Assembly (NCBI RefSeq): GCF_012910785.2
Contig: NZ_WTVH02000010.1
Location: forward strand, 372,001-436,000
Direction: 5' to 3'
DNA: 64,000 nt
From: Aromatoleum buckelii
GTDB taxonomy: Bacteria > Pseudomonadota > Gammaproteobacteria > Burkholderiales > Rhodocyclaceae
Of the stretch, positions 17,612-27,495 are shown piece by piece; the stretch's first letter is position 1; the number at the start of each line of letters is the position of its first letter. A program made the translations under genes and the position numbers. The notes beneath the pieces are model-generated. The model saw only the letters and a list, made by a program, of their open reading frames with translations. It ran no database searches and had not been told where the DNA came from.

Positions 17612-18970
17612 ATGCACATCCACATTCTCGGCATCTGCGGCACCTTCATGGGAGGCGTCGCGCTGCTGGCCCGCACGGCCGGTCACACTGTCACCGGCTG
17701 CGACGCGAACGTGTACCCGCCGATGAGCACGCAGCTCGAAGCCCAAGGCATCGGCCTGACCGAAGGCTACGATGCGGCGCAGGTCGATCTCGCGCCGGAC
17801 GTCTACGTCATCGGCAACGCGGTGTCGCGCGGCAATCCGCTGCTCGAAGCGATTCTCGATCGCGGCCTGCCCTATGTGTCGGGGCCGCAGTGGCTCGCCG
17901 AGAACGTGCTGCAGGGGCGCTGGGTGCTCGCCGTCGCGGGAACGCACGGCAAGACGACGACGACGTCGATGCTCGCGTGGATGCTCGAAGACGCCGGTCT
18001 CGAGCCCGGGTTCCTCGTCGGCGGCGTGCCGGGGAACTTCGGCGTTTCGGCGCGCCTGACCGATTCTCCGTTTTTCGTCATCGAAGCCGACGAATACGAC
18101 ACCGCGTTCTGCGACAAGCGGTCGAAGTTCGTTCATTACCGGCCGCGCACTGCGATCCTGAACAACCTCGAGTTCGATCACGCAGATATCTTCGGCGATC
18201 TGGCCGCGATCGAAACGCAATTTCATCATCTAGTGCGCACGATTCCCGCTTCAGGGCGGATCATCGCGAACGCGGACGAGGAGAGCCTGAAACGCGTGAT
18301 GGGCCGCGGTTGCTGGTCCGAGCTGGAATGGTTCGGCGACGGGGCCCAGTGGTCCGCGGCAGCGGGCGCGGATGAGAGCGAGGCAGTATTCCGTCTGCGC
18401 GACGAAATCGTCGGCAGTGTGGCGATGCCGATGAGCGGCAGCCACAACCGCAGCAATGCGCTCGCGGCGATTGCCGCAGCCCGCCATGTCGGCGTCACGC
18501 CGGTGCAGGCGGTCGCGAGCCTGGCCGGCTTCCGGGGAATCAAGCGCCGCATGGAAGTGCGCGGAAAGGTCCGCGGCATCACCGTCTACGACGACTTCGC
18601 CCACCACCCGACCGCGATCGCGCTGACCGTCGAAGGCCTGCGCCGCTGCGAGCCGGCAGGACGCATCCTCGCGGTGCTCGAGCCGCGCTCGAACACGATG
18701 AAGCTGGGCGTCATGAAGGACCGGCTGCCGGAGAGCCTCGCGCAGGCGGACCGCGTCTATTGCTACGCGAACGGCCTCGGGTGGGACGTTGCGGGCGCGC
18801 TCGCGCCGCTCGGCGACCGGGGTGCGACGTACGCCGATCTCGACCGGCTCGTCGAGGACGTCGCGGCGGCGGCGCGGCCGGGAGATCATGTGCTGGTGAT
18901 GAGCAACGGGGGATTCGGCGGGGTCCATGACAAACTGCTCGCCGCGCTCGCGCGCCCGGGAAGCTGTTAA
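17612..18970 (+). CDS. mpl: UDP-MurNAc:L-alanyl-gamma-D-glutamyl-meso-DAP ligase
   Basis: 452 residues. N-terminal MHIHILGICGTFMGGVALLARTAG is the Mpl form of the Mur-ligase UDP domain, and the ATP loop is [12 protein letters not shown]. The central and C-terminal blocks (EADEYDTAFCDKRSKFVHY; YDDFAHHPTAIALTVEGL; EPRSNTMKLG) distinguish Mpl from MurC. It reattaches recycled murein tripeptide to UDP-MurNAc. It is outside the main mur cluster, as usual. The start is the family N-terminus at ATG 17612. Confidence 0.94.
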   Translation: MHIHILGICGTFMGGVALLARTAGHTVTGCDANVYPPMSTQLEAQGIGLTEGYDAAQVDLAPDVYVIGNAVSRGNPLLEAILDRGLPYVSGPQWLAENVLQGRWVLAVAGTHGKTTTTSMLAWMLEDAGLEPGFLVGGVPGNFGVSARLTDSPFFVIEADEYDTAFCDKRSKFVHYRPRTAILNNLEFDHADIFGDLAAIETQFHHLVRTIPASGRIIANADEESLKRVMGRGCWSELEWFGDGAQWSAAAGADESEAVFRLRDEIVGSVAMPMSGSHNRSNALAAIAAARHVGVTPVQAVASLAGFRGIKRRMEVRGKVRGITVYDDFAHHPTAIALTVEGLRRCEPAGRILAVLEPRSNTMKLGVMKDRLPESLAQADRVYCYANGLGWDVAGALAPLGDRGATYADLDRLVEDVAAAARPGDHVLVMSNGGFGGVHDKLLAALARPGSC

Positions 18971-18998
18971 GGCGGCAATCAAAACAAGCGTTGCAACC

Positions 18999-19080
18999 GT
19001 TCGCCCTGAGCTTGTCGAAGGGCGCTGCCAAGGCTTCGACAAGCTGTCCTGAGCGAGGCCGAAGGGGTCAGCCCGAATGG
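18999..19080. repeat. Intergenic palindromic repeat (dispersed type)
   Basis: Between the convergent mpl and dolP genes. A 12-bp perfect inverted repeat (19009-19020 AGCTTGTCGAAG with 19034-19045) flanked by TTCGCCCTG- and GTCCTGAGCG-type text. This TTCGACAAGCT-containing unit is, from memory, a common dispersed intergenic repeat in betaproteobacteria. It could also act as a bidirectional terminator or mRNA-stabilising hairpin. Confidence 0.6.
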
Positions 19081-19146
19081 TATTTGTTTGCGGCGTCGAT
19101 AGGCGCCGGCCGCAGCGCGGCCGACCGCCGATTCGCGAAACGCCTG

Positions 19147-20417
<1,271 letters not shown>

Positions 20418-20479
20418 CTAGCATGGGGGCGCGCGGACGCCGTGTCGCACGGGCGAGCGGTGAAACGCGGGCGTCGTGC

Positions 20480-20899
20480 TTACGATCCATCGGCGTCGAA
20501 CGCGGCTTTCAGCCATTCGACCCTGTCCTCGTCGAGATCGGCGAGCAGCGCCGCGTCGAAACGGCAAGGCCGTCCGGCGTGCCGACGGCCGGCGCCGGCC
20601 AGCCACCACCGCGCGGCGAGGACGACGCGCCGCTGCTTGGCCGGCGTGATGCTGGCCGCGGCGCCGCCGAAGCGAGCGTTCGTGCGCAGCCGCACTTCGA
20701 CGAACACGACGATGCCGTGGTCGAGGCATACGAGATCGATCTCGCCGCCGCGGCAGCGCACGTTGCGCGCCAGCACGATGAGCCCCCGACGCGCGAGGAA
20801 GCGCTCGGCGAGCGCTTCGGCTGCCGCTCCCGACGCTTGCTTCCGGGTCGTGGAGGCGCCGACAATGGCGCCTTCCTTCACGTTCCGGTCACCCTTCAT
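20480..20899 (-). CDS. yraN: YraN family (UPF0102) endonuclease-like protein
   Basis: 139 residues. Core AAEALAERFLARRGLIVLARNVRCRGGEIDLVCLDHGIVVFVEVRLR carries the E..GEIDLI..D...VFVEVK-type motif of the restriction-endonuclease-like fold in this family. A very common bacterial gene of unresolved role. It lies upstream of diaA on the same strand and head-to-head with rsmI. Its ATG (20897-20899) shares the CATG tetramer with the first possible rsmI ATG. Confidence 0.88.
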   Translation of the reverse strand: MKGDRNVKEGAIVGASTTRKQASGAAAEALAERFLARRGLIVLARNVRCRGGEIDLVCLDHGIVVFVEVRLRTNARFGGAAASITPAKQRRVVLAARWWLAGAGRRHAGRPCRFDAALLADLDEDRVEWLKAAFDADGS

Positions 20900-21758
20900 G
20901 GCTCACGGCTCCTCGCCCCTTTCCAGTATGCCGTCATTGTATGTGGTGGCGACGCCGCTCGGGAACCTGCAGGATATCAGCGCGCGCGCGCAGGCCGTGC
21001 TGGCGGGCGTGGAAGTCATCGCGGCCGAGGACACGCGCCACAGCCAGCGCCTGCTCGATGCGCTCGGCATCGCCACGCGGCTCGTCGCGCTGCACGAGCA
21101 CAACGAGCAGGCGGCCGCCGGGCAGGTGATCCGCATGCTGCAGGCGGGGCAGCACGTCGCGCTGATCAGCGACGCCGGCACGCCCGCGATCTCCGACCCC
21201 GGGGCGCGCGCAGTCGCGCGAGTGCGCGAAGCGGGGTTCCCGGTGGTGCCCATTCCCGGCCCGTGTGCCGCGATCGCCGCGCTGTCGGCAGCCGGCTTTG
21301 TCGATAACGGCTTCCATTTCGTCGGCTTCCTGCCGCCGAAGTCCGCCGCGCGCCGCGCCGACATCGACGCGCTGCGCGCCGTCGCGGTGCCGCTGGTGTT
21401 CTACGAGTCGCCGCACCGCATCGTCGAATGCGTCGCGGATCTCGCAGCAGTGCTCGAAGCGGAGCGCGAGATCGTCATCGCGCGCGAACTGACGAAGCTG
21501 TTCGAGCAGATCGTGCGGGTGCCGCTCGGCGACGCGGCGGCGTGGCTGGCCGAGGACGCGAACCGCGTGCGCGGCGAATTCGTGCTGGTGGTGTCAGGGG
21601 CGCCCGCGCGCGAAGGGCTGGACCCGCAGGCCGAGCGGGTGCTCGCGCTGCTGATCGCGGAGCTGCCGGTCAAGACCGCCGCACGGCTCGCAGCCGACAT
21701 CACCGGTGCGCCGAAGAATGCTCTCTATGCGCGGGCGCTGGAACTCAGGGGAGATTGA
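20898..21758 (+). CDS. rsmI: 16S rRNA (cytidine1402-2'-O)-methyltransferase
   Basis: 286 residues. N-terminal LYVVATPLGNLQDISARA, AAEDTRHSQRLL, SDAGTPAISDPG and FYESPHR are all classic RsmI (YraL) motifs of the tetrapyrrole-methylase fold. It methylates C1402 in the ribosomal P site. Two starts are possible: ATG 20898 (10 residues longer, sharing CATG with the yraN start) and ATG 20928 (MPSLYVV); neither has a strong ribosome site. Divergent from yraN with no spacer if 20898 is used. Confidence 0.94.
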   Translation: MAHGSSPLSSMPSLYVVATPLGNLQDISARAQAVLAGVEVIAAEDTRHSQRLLDALGIATRLVALHEHNEQAAAGQVIRMLQAGQHVALISDAGTPAISDPGARAVARVREAGFPVVPIPGPCAAIAALSAAGFVDNGFHFVGFLPPKSAARRADIDALRAVAVPLVFYESPHRIVECVADLAAVLEAEREIVIARELTKLFEQIVRVPLGDAAAWLAEDANRVRGEFVLVVSGAPAREGLDPQAERVLALLIAELPVKTAARLAADITGAPKNALYARALELRGD

Positions 21759-21766
21759 AGCGCGCC

Positions 21767-21772
21767 TATAAT
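21767..21772 (+). promoter_or_regulatory. Possible -10 box (TATAAT) before pyrC
   Basis: Perfect TATAAT in the 100-nt gap between rsmI and pyrC, 87 nt before the pyrC ATG. No clear -35. Confidence 0.4.
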
Positions 21773-21858
21773 TATTGCCGGCGACGCATCCCGAACCCCA
21801 CTCCAGCTTCCCGACTCCGAAGTTTCCCTATCCGGGCTTCTCTTTCGAATCGAAGATC

Positions 21859-22893
21859 ATGCAGACGATTTCCCTGATCCGCCCCGACGACTGGCATCTG
21901 CACGTGCGCGACGGCGCAGCGCTGGCGACCGTCGTGCCGCATACCGCGCGCCGCTTCGGTCGCGCGCTGATCATGCCGAACCTGCGCCCGCCGGTGACGA
22001 CGGCCGCGCAGGCGCTCGAATACCGCGCCCGCATCCTCGCTGTACTGCCGTCCGGCCTGCGCTTTGAGCCGCTGATGAGCCTGTACCTCACCGACAACAC
22101 CTCGCCCGATGAAATCGACCGTGCCAAGGCGAGCGGCGCGGTCGTCGCCGTCAAGCTGTATCCGGCCGGCGCGACGACGAACTCCGATGCAGGCGTGACC
22201 GGCATCGAAAAAGTCCATGGGGTGCTCGAGCGCATGGAAAAGCTCGGCATGGTGCTGTGCGTGCATGGCGAAGTCACTCACGGCGACGTGGACGTGTTCG
22301 ACCGCGAGCAGGTGTTCATCGAGCAGGTCCTGGCGCCGCTGGTGGCGCGCTTTCCCGCCCTGCGCGTCGTCTTCGAGCACATCACGACCGCCGAAGCCGC
22401 GCGCTTCGTGCAGGACGCCGGCCCGAACGTCGGCGCGACCGTGACAGCACATCACCTGCTGCTCAACCGCAACGCGATTTTCGCCGGCGGCATCCGCCCG
22501 CATCATTACTGTCTGCCCGTGCTCAAGCGCGAAACCCACCGTCGGGCGCTGGTCGAAGCGGCGACGTCGGGCAGCGCGAAGTTTTTCCTCGGTACCGACT
22601 CCGCGCCGCATTCGCGCGCCGCGAAAGAGGCCGCCTGCGGCTGCGCTGGGTGCTACACGGCGCACGCCGCGATCGAGCTGTACGCCGAGGCCTTCGAGCA
22701 GGCCGGAGCGCTCGACCGGCTCGAGGCTTTCGCGAGCCTGAACGGCCCCGCGTTCTACGGCCTTGCGCCGAACGCCGAGCGGATCACGCTGGCGAAAGAC
22801 GCGTGGGAAGTGCCGACTGCATACGAATACCTGCACGACGACCCGCTGGTCCCGCTGCGTGCCGGCGAAACAGTCGCCTGGCGCGTGCTCTGA
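21859..22893 (+). CDS. pyrC: Dihydroorotase
   Basis: 344 residues, class II (E. coli type). Metal-binding [10 protein letters not shown] near the N-terminus, MPNLRPPV, the carboxylated Lys region [30 protein letters not shown] and [12 protein letters not shown] are visible in the expected order. It closes carbamoyl-aspartate to dihydroorotate in pyrimidine synthesis. The start ATG 21859 gives the family N-terminus [15 protein letters not shown]; the upstream in-frame extension is not conserved-looking. Stands after rsmI with its own likely promoter. Confidence 0.96.
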   Translation: MQTISLIRPDDWHLHVRDGAALATVVPHTARRFGRALIMPNLRPPVTTAAQALEYRARILAVLPSGLRFEPLMSLYLTDNTSPDEIDRAKASGAVVAVKLYPAGATTNSDAGVTGIEKVHGVLERMEKLGMVLCVHGEVTHGDVDVFDREQVFIEQVLAPLVARFPALRVVFEHITTAEAARFVQDAGPNVGATVTAHHLLLNRNAIFAGGIRPHHYCLPVLKRETHRRALVEAATSGSAKFFLGTDSAPHSRAAKEAACGCAGCYTAHAAIELYAEAFEQAGALDRLEAFASLNGPAFYGLAPNAERITLAKDAWEVPTAYEYLHDDPLVPLRAGETVAWRVL

Positions 22894-22905
22894 CAGGATG
22901 TCGCG

Positions 22906-23328
22906 ATGAGCCCGTCCGTCGTGCTGCGTGCCCTCGTTGCCGTAGCGATGCTGCCGGCGCTGGCTGCGTGCGAGAACAGCGCCACCGCCTACGTCATCGA
23001 TGGCAGCCAGCACGCGTTGATCCTGGTGCGCGAAAAACCTTATTTCTGGCGCAGCACGGTGAATCAGGCTGTCATCGCGTCGCGCCTGCCGCAGTGCCAG
23101 CGGCGCGTCGCGATCCATCCTGACAGCACCGAGCTGACACGCCTCGAAGTGTTCGAAGCCGGCGACCGGCTGTGGGCGCTGCATCAGGGGGATCGCTGGT
23201 ATCTCGTCAGCACGGCCGGATGCCAGGTGCAGGACTGGGAGAACGTCCCCGGTACGCGGCCGGGGCCACTCGTCGGCACGTTCGAGCTGCAGGAAGGCGC
23301 TGCCGCTTTTATCCCCGCGGCGCGGTGA
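22906..23328 (+). CDS. Small putative lipoprotein
   Basis: 140 residues. A hydrophobic leader ends in LAAC (Cys22), followed by a compact mature domain rich in Trp and Tyr (REKPYFWRS; LWALHQGDRWYLV) and with two Cys (QCQRR, GCQV). No recognised family. It lies 12 nt after pyrC and just before rnpB, so it may be read from the pyrC transcript. Confidence 0.68.
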   Translation: MSPSVVLRALVAVAMLPALAACENSATAYVIDGSQHALILVREKPYFWRSTVNQAVIASRLPQCQRRVAIHPDSTELTRLEVFEAGDRLWALHQGDRWYLVSTAGCQVQDWENVPGTRPGPLVGTFELQEGAAAFIPAAR

Positions 23329-23337
23329 TCGCGCGCG

Positions 23338-23343
23338 TATAAT
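23338..23343 (+). promoter_or_regulatory. -10 box of rnpB
   Basis: TATAAT ending 6 nt before the 5' end of the RNase P RNA at 23350, the right distance for transcription start. The -35 region is GC-rich and weak. Confidence 0.6.
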
Positions 23344-23349
23344 CGCCGC

Positions 23350-23777
23350 GGGAAGTTCGCCAGGCAGTCGCTGCGTGCATTCGTGTGCGTGGAGGAAAGT
23401 CCGGGCCCCGCAGAGCAGGATGCCGGCTAACGGCCGGGCGTCGTAAGGCGACGGAAAGTGCAACAGAAAGCAAACCGCCGATGGCTCCGCGAGGAGATCA
23501 GGCAAGGGTGAAATGGTGCGCAGCGCGCGTCGAGCGTCGTTGCGGACGGGGTGCAAGCTTCGTCGGGTAAGAGCCCACCGCAGGACTGGCGACAGGACTG
23601 GCACGGCAAACCCCATCCGGGGCAAGGCCAAATAGGGGAGCAATGGCGTGGCTCGCGCTGCTCCCGGGTAGGCTGCTTGAGCGCCGCGGCAACGCGGCGC
23701 CCAGAGGAATGACTGCCCGGTGCCTGTGATGCGAGTCGCAGGCGCTCGACAGAACCCGGCTTATCGGCGAACTTCCC
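23350..23777 (+). ncRNA. rnpB: RNase P RNA, bacterial class A
   Basis: About 428 nt. The 5' end (GGGAAGTTCGCC, 23350-23361) pairs perfectly with the 3' end (GGCGAACTTCCC, 23766-23777) as helix P1. Universal core elements are present: GGAGGAAAGTCCGGGC near 23391, ACAGAAAGCAAACCGCC near 23463, GGTAAGAGCCCACCG near 23566, and AGAACCCGGCTTATCGG near the end. It is the catalytic RNA that trims tRNA 5' ends. A TATAAT box lies just upstream. Exact 3' end after processing is not visible. Confidence 0.95.
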
Positions 23778-23961
23778 ATCCCTTCGGGCAAGTACCTTGT
23801 CATCCCCGTTAAGGGGTAGCCCCACATCGGGTAATTCCTACCTGCATTTTATCCATTATTCATTGAAATCCGTTATAGGCCTTGATTTTTCAGGGTTTAT
23901 ACGGAGTCTTCATATTTTTCATAAGTCATTGTGTCGCAACGGAAAAGTCCGTTCTCGCGGC

Positions 23962-23990
23962 TTGACCGGGGTTTACCTTTCCTCTAGAGT
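23962..23990 (+). promoter_or_regulatory. Promoter of the division/cell wall cluster (Pmra)
   Basis: TTGACC at 23962-23967 and TAGAGT at 23985-23990 with 17 bp between. The start would fall inside the MraZ boxes that follow, as expected for a promoter repressed by MraZ. The rest of the 284-nt gap after rnpB shows no gene. Confidence 0.7.
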
Positions 23991-24014
23991 GGGAACCGGT
24001 GGGGATTGGTGGGT
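23990..24014 (+). promoter_or_regulatory. MraZ operator: three TGGGN boxes with 5-nt spacers
   Basis: TGGGA (23990-23994), TGGGG (24000-24004) and TGGGT (24010-24014), spaced exactly 5 nt apart. This is the known binding pattern of MraZ, which represses its own operon. It begins at the last base of the -10 box. Confidence 0.85.
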
Positions 24015-24061
24015 CAAAGTGTCATACGACGTTTCACTCGAAGAAGAATTGCGGGGGATGA

Positions 24062-24505
24062 ATGTTCCAGGGAGCCATTGCGCTCAGTCTCGATGCGAAG
24101 GGTCGCCTCGCGATTCCGGCTCGGCACCGTGACGCACTCGTCCCTGACGGCGCGCCCCTGGTGATCACCGCCCACCCCCACAAGTGCCTGCTCGTTTATC
24201 CGCTGTCGGCATGGGAACCGATTCGCGACCGGATTGCGGCGATGCCCGGCTTCGATCCGCGCACCTCTGCATTCAAGCGCTTGCTGGTCGGTTTTGCCCA
24301 AGAGGAAGTCCTCGATGCCGCCGGGCGGGTGCTGCTCGCCGGCTCGCTGCGGCAATGGGCGCAACTCGAAAAGCAGGTCTGGCTGGTCGGTCAGGGGGCC
24401 CATTTCGAGCTTTGGTCCGATGCGGGCTGGCAGGCCCAGCAGGAGGCGATGCTGGCGCTGACGGGCGACGCGCTACCCCCCGGATTCGAGAGCCTGGCGC
24501 TGTGA
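24062..24505 (+). CDS. mraZ: Transcriptional regulator MraZ
   Basis: 147 residues. Two SpoVT/AbrB-like repeats: [26 protein letters not shown] and a second around [25 protein letters not shown]. It binds TGGGN repeats in its own promoter, three of which are seen 50-70 nt upstream, and controls the dcw cluster. A GGGGGA ribosome site precedes the ATG. The stop overlaps the rsmH GTG start. Confidence 0.96.
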   Translation: MFQGAIALSLDAKGRLAIPARHRDALVPDGAPLVITAHPHKCLLVYPLSAWEPIRDRIAAMPGFDPRTSAFKRLLVGFAQEEVLDAAGRVLLAGSLRQWAQLEKQVWLVGQGAHFELWSDAGWQAQQEAMLALTGDALPPGFESLAL

Positions 24506-25440
24506 GTGCCGCTCCGCAACATGTCACCGTGCTGCTCGCGGAGGCCGTCGAGGCGTTGGCGATCAGGCCGGGCGGCGTCTATGTCGATGGCACGTTCGGC
24601 CGCGGCGGCCACAGCAGGGCAATCCTCGCGAAGCTCGATGCCGACGGACGGCTGATCGCGTTCGATCGCGATCCCCGCGCGATCGAGGTGGCCCTCGCGT
24701 TGCCCGATCCGCGGCTGACCGTCGTGCACGCGCCGTTCAGCGCGTTCGCCGAGGAGCTCGATCGGCTCGGACTGGAACATGTCGACGGCGTATTGCTCGA
24801 TCTGGGCGTGTCGTCGCCGCAGCTCGACGAGGCGGCGCGGGGTATGAGTTTTCGTTTTGACGCGCCGCTGGACATGCGGATGGATACGAGCCGCGGGCAA
24901 ACCGTGGCGCAATGGCTGGCCGATGCGTCGGTCGCGCAAATCACCGAGGTGCTGAGGGATTATGGGGAAGAACGGTTTGCTTATGCGATTGCAAAGGCGA
25001 TTGCAGCTGCTCGGGCAGGGGGGGCTGTCGCAAGCACTCGACAGCTTGCCGAGATCGTGGAAAAAGCGGTCCGTACACGCGAGCCGGGGCAGCACCCGGC
25101 GACGCGCAGCTTTCAAGCTCTACGGATTTTCATCAATCAGGAGCTCGAAGAGCTGTCGCTAGTGCTGCCGGCTGCGGTCGAGCGGCTCAAGCCCGGCGGC
25201 CGGCTGGTGGTGATCAGCTTTCATTCGCTCGAAGACCGCATCGTCAAGCGCTTCATGCGTGACGAATCGCGTCCGCCGCAGTTGCCGTCGCGTCTGCCGC
25301 TGCGGGCGGCCGAACTGCCGCAGCCGCGCCTGCGGCTCGTCGGCAAGAGCCAGCGTCCGGGGCCCGCCGAAGTTGCCGCCAACCCGCGCTCGCGCAGCGC
25401 GGTGATGCGCGTCGCCGAACGGGCAGGGGGCGCGGCATGA
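24502..25440 (+). CDS. rsmH: 16S rRNA (cytosine1402-N4)-methyltransferase
   Basis: 312 residues. [13 protein letters not shown] and [16 protein letters not shown] (SAM motif I), [56 protein letters not shown] and [16 protein letters not shown] are hallmarks. It modifies C1402, the same base that RsmI (20898) methylates on the ribose, so both enzymes of this m4Cm are in the window. GTG start in a GTGA overlap with mraZ; ATGA overlap with ftsL. Confidence 0.97.
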   Translation: MSAAPQHVTVLLAEAVEALAIRPGGVYVDGTFGRGGHSRAILAKLDADGRLIAFDRDPRAIEVALALPDPRLTVVHAPFSAFAEELDRLGLEHVDGVLLDLGVSSPQLDEAARGMSFRFDAPLDMRMDTSRGQTVAQWLADASVAQITEVLRDYGEERFAYAIAKAIAAARAGGAVASTRQLAEIVEKAVRTREPGQHPATRSFQALRIFINQELEELSLVLPAAVERLKPGGRLVVISFHSLEDRIVKRFMRDESRPPQLPSRLPLRAAELPQPRLRLVGKSQRPGPAEVAANPRSRSAVMRVAERAGGAA

Positions 25441-25730
25441 TCCGCGCCGACGCGTTTCTGGTCGCGCTCGTCGTGAGCAGCGCGCTCGGGGTGGTCGCAG
25501 CGCAGCATCAGGCGCGCAAGCTGTTCTCGGAGCTCGAGCGGGAACAGGCGCGCGCCCAGGGCCTGGAAGTCGAGTGGGGGCAGCTGCAGCTCGAACAAAG
25601 CACGTGGGCTGCGCATGCGCGGGTCGAGAAGATTGCGCGCGAACGGATCGGCATGCGTCCTCCTGCACCGGGACAGGTGCTCACGGTGGAGGGAGGGCAC
25701 GAGTCCGCCGAACCAGGGCTGCCGAAGTGA
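25437..25730 (+). CDS. ftsL: Cell division protein FtsL
   Basis: 97 residues, short bitopic protein. One membrane segment ([20 protein letters not shown]) near the N-terminus is followed by a leucine-zipper-like periplasmic coil ([29 protein letters not shown]) and the conserved [12 protein letters not shown] end. It forms the FtsQLB complex that activates septal cell wall synthesis. Position between rsmH and ftsI confirms identity. ATGA overlap upstream. Confidence 0.94.
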   Translation: MIRADAFLVALVVSSALGVVAAQHQARKLFSELEREQARAQGLEVEWGQLQLEQSTWAAHARVEKIARERIGMRPPAPGQVLTVEGGHESAEPGLPK

Positions 25731-25740
25731 GGACGTGCGC

Positions 25741-27495
25741 ATGAGAAAACAGCGCCCGTTGCCCTTCAACCACAACCCGTTGCTGAAGAACGTTCTTCCG
25801 GCATGGCGTTCGCGGCTGGTGATGTCCGCCCTTCTTGCATGCCTGCTGGCGCTCGTCGGACGCGCGCTGTATCTGCAGGGGTTCAACAACGAGTTCCTGC
25901 AGGCGAAGGGCGAATCGCGCTACGCCCGCGCGATCGAGGTGCCGGCAACGCGGGGCCGCGTCATCGACCGGCATGGCGACGTGTTGGCTATCAGCACGCC
26001 GGTGCGGTCGATCTGGGCGATTCCATCGGATGCACGGCTGTCGCCGGCAGACGCGCGCAAGCTCGCCGAGCTGCTCGAGACGAGTGTCGAGGAGCTGAAC
26101 GGACGGCTTGCGACCAGTCACGACTTCGTCTATCTGAAGCGCCAGCTGTCGCCCGAACTGGCGCAGGAAATCACCGCGCTGAAGCTTCCCGGCATCCATC
26201 AGCAGCAGGAATACCGGCGCTACTATCCGGGCGGCGAAGTGATGGCGCACATGCTCGGTTTCACCGGCGTCGACGACAAGGGCCAGGAAGGCGTCGAGCT
26301 AGCGTTCGACAAGCTGCTGACCGGTACGGCGGGAGCGCGCCGGGTCATCCGCGACCGGCGCGGCCAGGTCGTCGAGGATGTCGAGGCGATCCGTCCGCCG
26401 CACGATGGCCAGGACCTCGTGCTGGCGATGGACGCCAAGATCCAGTATCTCGCGTACTCCGCGCTGAACCAGGCGATGCAGACGCACAAGGCCAAGGCGG
26501 GCGCGGCGGTGGTGCTCGACGTGCGCACCGGCGAAGTGCTGGCCCTCGTCAACGCCCCGACTTACAACCCGAACAACCGTACCAACCTCAGCGGCGCGCA
26601 ATTGCGCAACCGCGTGTTCACGGACACGTACGAGCCCGGCTCGACGATGAAGCCTTTCATCGTCGGACTCGCACTCGATCGTGGCAAGGTCGAGCCGACC
26701 ACCGTCATCGACACGGCGCCGGGGCGGGTGTCGATCGGGCGGTCGACGATTTCCGACTCGCACCGGCACGGCCCGCTGACCGTCGCGGAAGTGATCCAGA
26801 AATCGTCGAACGTCGGCACCGTCAAAATGGCGATGAACCTCGCGCCGGAGGAAATGTGGCGCATGTTCAACGAGCTCGGTTTCGGCGCCCCGCTCGATCT
26901 CGGATTTCCTGGTGAAGCGAGCGGGCGGCTGCGTCCGGTGAAGACGTGGAAGCCGATCGAGCAGGCGACGATGTCGTTCGGCCACGGCATTTCCGTCAGC
27001 CTCATCCAGATGGCGCACGCCTATCTCGCGTTCGCGCGCGACGGCGAACTGCTGCCGCTTTCGCTGACGCGCGTCGACACCCCTCTGGCTGCCGGCAAGC
27101 GCGTGTATTCGGTCGAGACCGCGCGCGAGATGCGGTACATGCTCGAGCTCGCGGCCGGCCCCGGCGGCACCGCGCCGCGCGCACAGATCCGCGGCTACCG
27201 CGTGGCCGGCAAGACCGGCACGGCGCACAAGCTCGAGGGCGGGCGATACGCGAACAAATATGTATCGTCCTTTGTCGGTTTCGCCCCGGCGTCCGATCCG
27301 CGACTTATCGTAGCGGTGATGATCGATGAACCTTCTGCCGGTCAATATTTTGGCGGGACGGTCGCGGCGCCGGTTTTCGCGCAGATCACCGAAGGGGCGC
27401 TGCGGGCCTTGGGCGTAGCGCCGGATGCACCGCTTGTTCCGCTGCAGGTCGCCGGCAAGGCGGAGCAGGCACGAACCGCACGGGGGGGCATGTGA
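25741..27495 (+). CDS. ftsI: Peptidoglycan transpeptidase FtsI (PBP3)
   Basis: 584 residues. One N-terminal membrane anchor, a pedestal domain (RGRVIDRHGDVLA), and a transpeptidase domain with the three penicillin-binding motifs: catalytic STMK (in YEPGSTMKPF), SSN (QKSSNVG) and KTGTA. It crosslinks septal murein with FtsW. ATG 25741 is chosen; a GTG 6 nt upstream is the alternative. The stop overlaps the murE GTG start by 4 bp. Confidence 0.97.
   Translation: MRKQRPLPFNHNPLLKNVLPAWRSRLVMSALLACLLALVGRALYLQGFNNEFLQAKGESRYARAIEVPATRGRVIDRHGDVLAISTPVRSIWAIPSDARLSPADARKLAELLETSVEELNGRLATSHDFVYLKRQLSPELAQEITALKLPGIHQQQEYRRYYPGGEVMAHMLGFTGVDDKGQEGVELAFDKLLTGTAGARRVIRDRRGQVVEDVEAIRPPHDGQDLVLAMDAKIQYLAYSALNQAMQTHKAKAGAAVVLDVRTGEVLALVNAPTYNPNNRTNLSGAQLRNRVFTDTYEPGSTMKPFIVGLALDRGKVEPTTVIDTAPGRVSIGRSTISDSHRHGPLTVAEVIQKSSNVGTVKMAMNLAPEEMWRMFNELGFGAPLDLGFPGEASGRLRPVKTWKPIEQATMSFGHGISVSLIQMAHAYLAFARDGELLPLSLTRVDTPLAAGKRVYSVETAREMRYMLELAAGPGGTAPRAQIRGYRVAGKTGTAHKLEGGRYANKYVSSFVGFAPASDPRLIVAVMIDEPSAGQYFGGTVAAPVFAQITEGALRALGVAPDAPLVPLQVAGKAEQARTARGGM

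Noticed and set aside
23797-24132. Protein-coding frame before mraZ
   Set aside because: It crosses the rnpB 3' flank, the dcw promoter and the MraZ boxes, and has no family resemblance or good codon bias.
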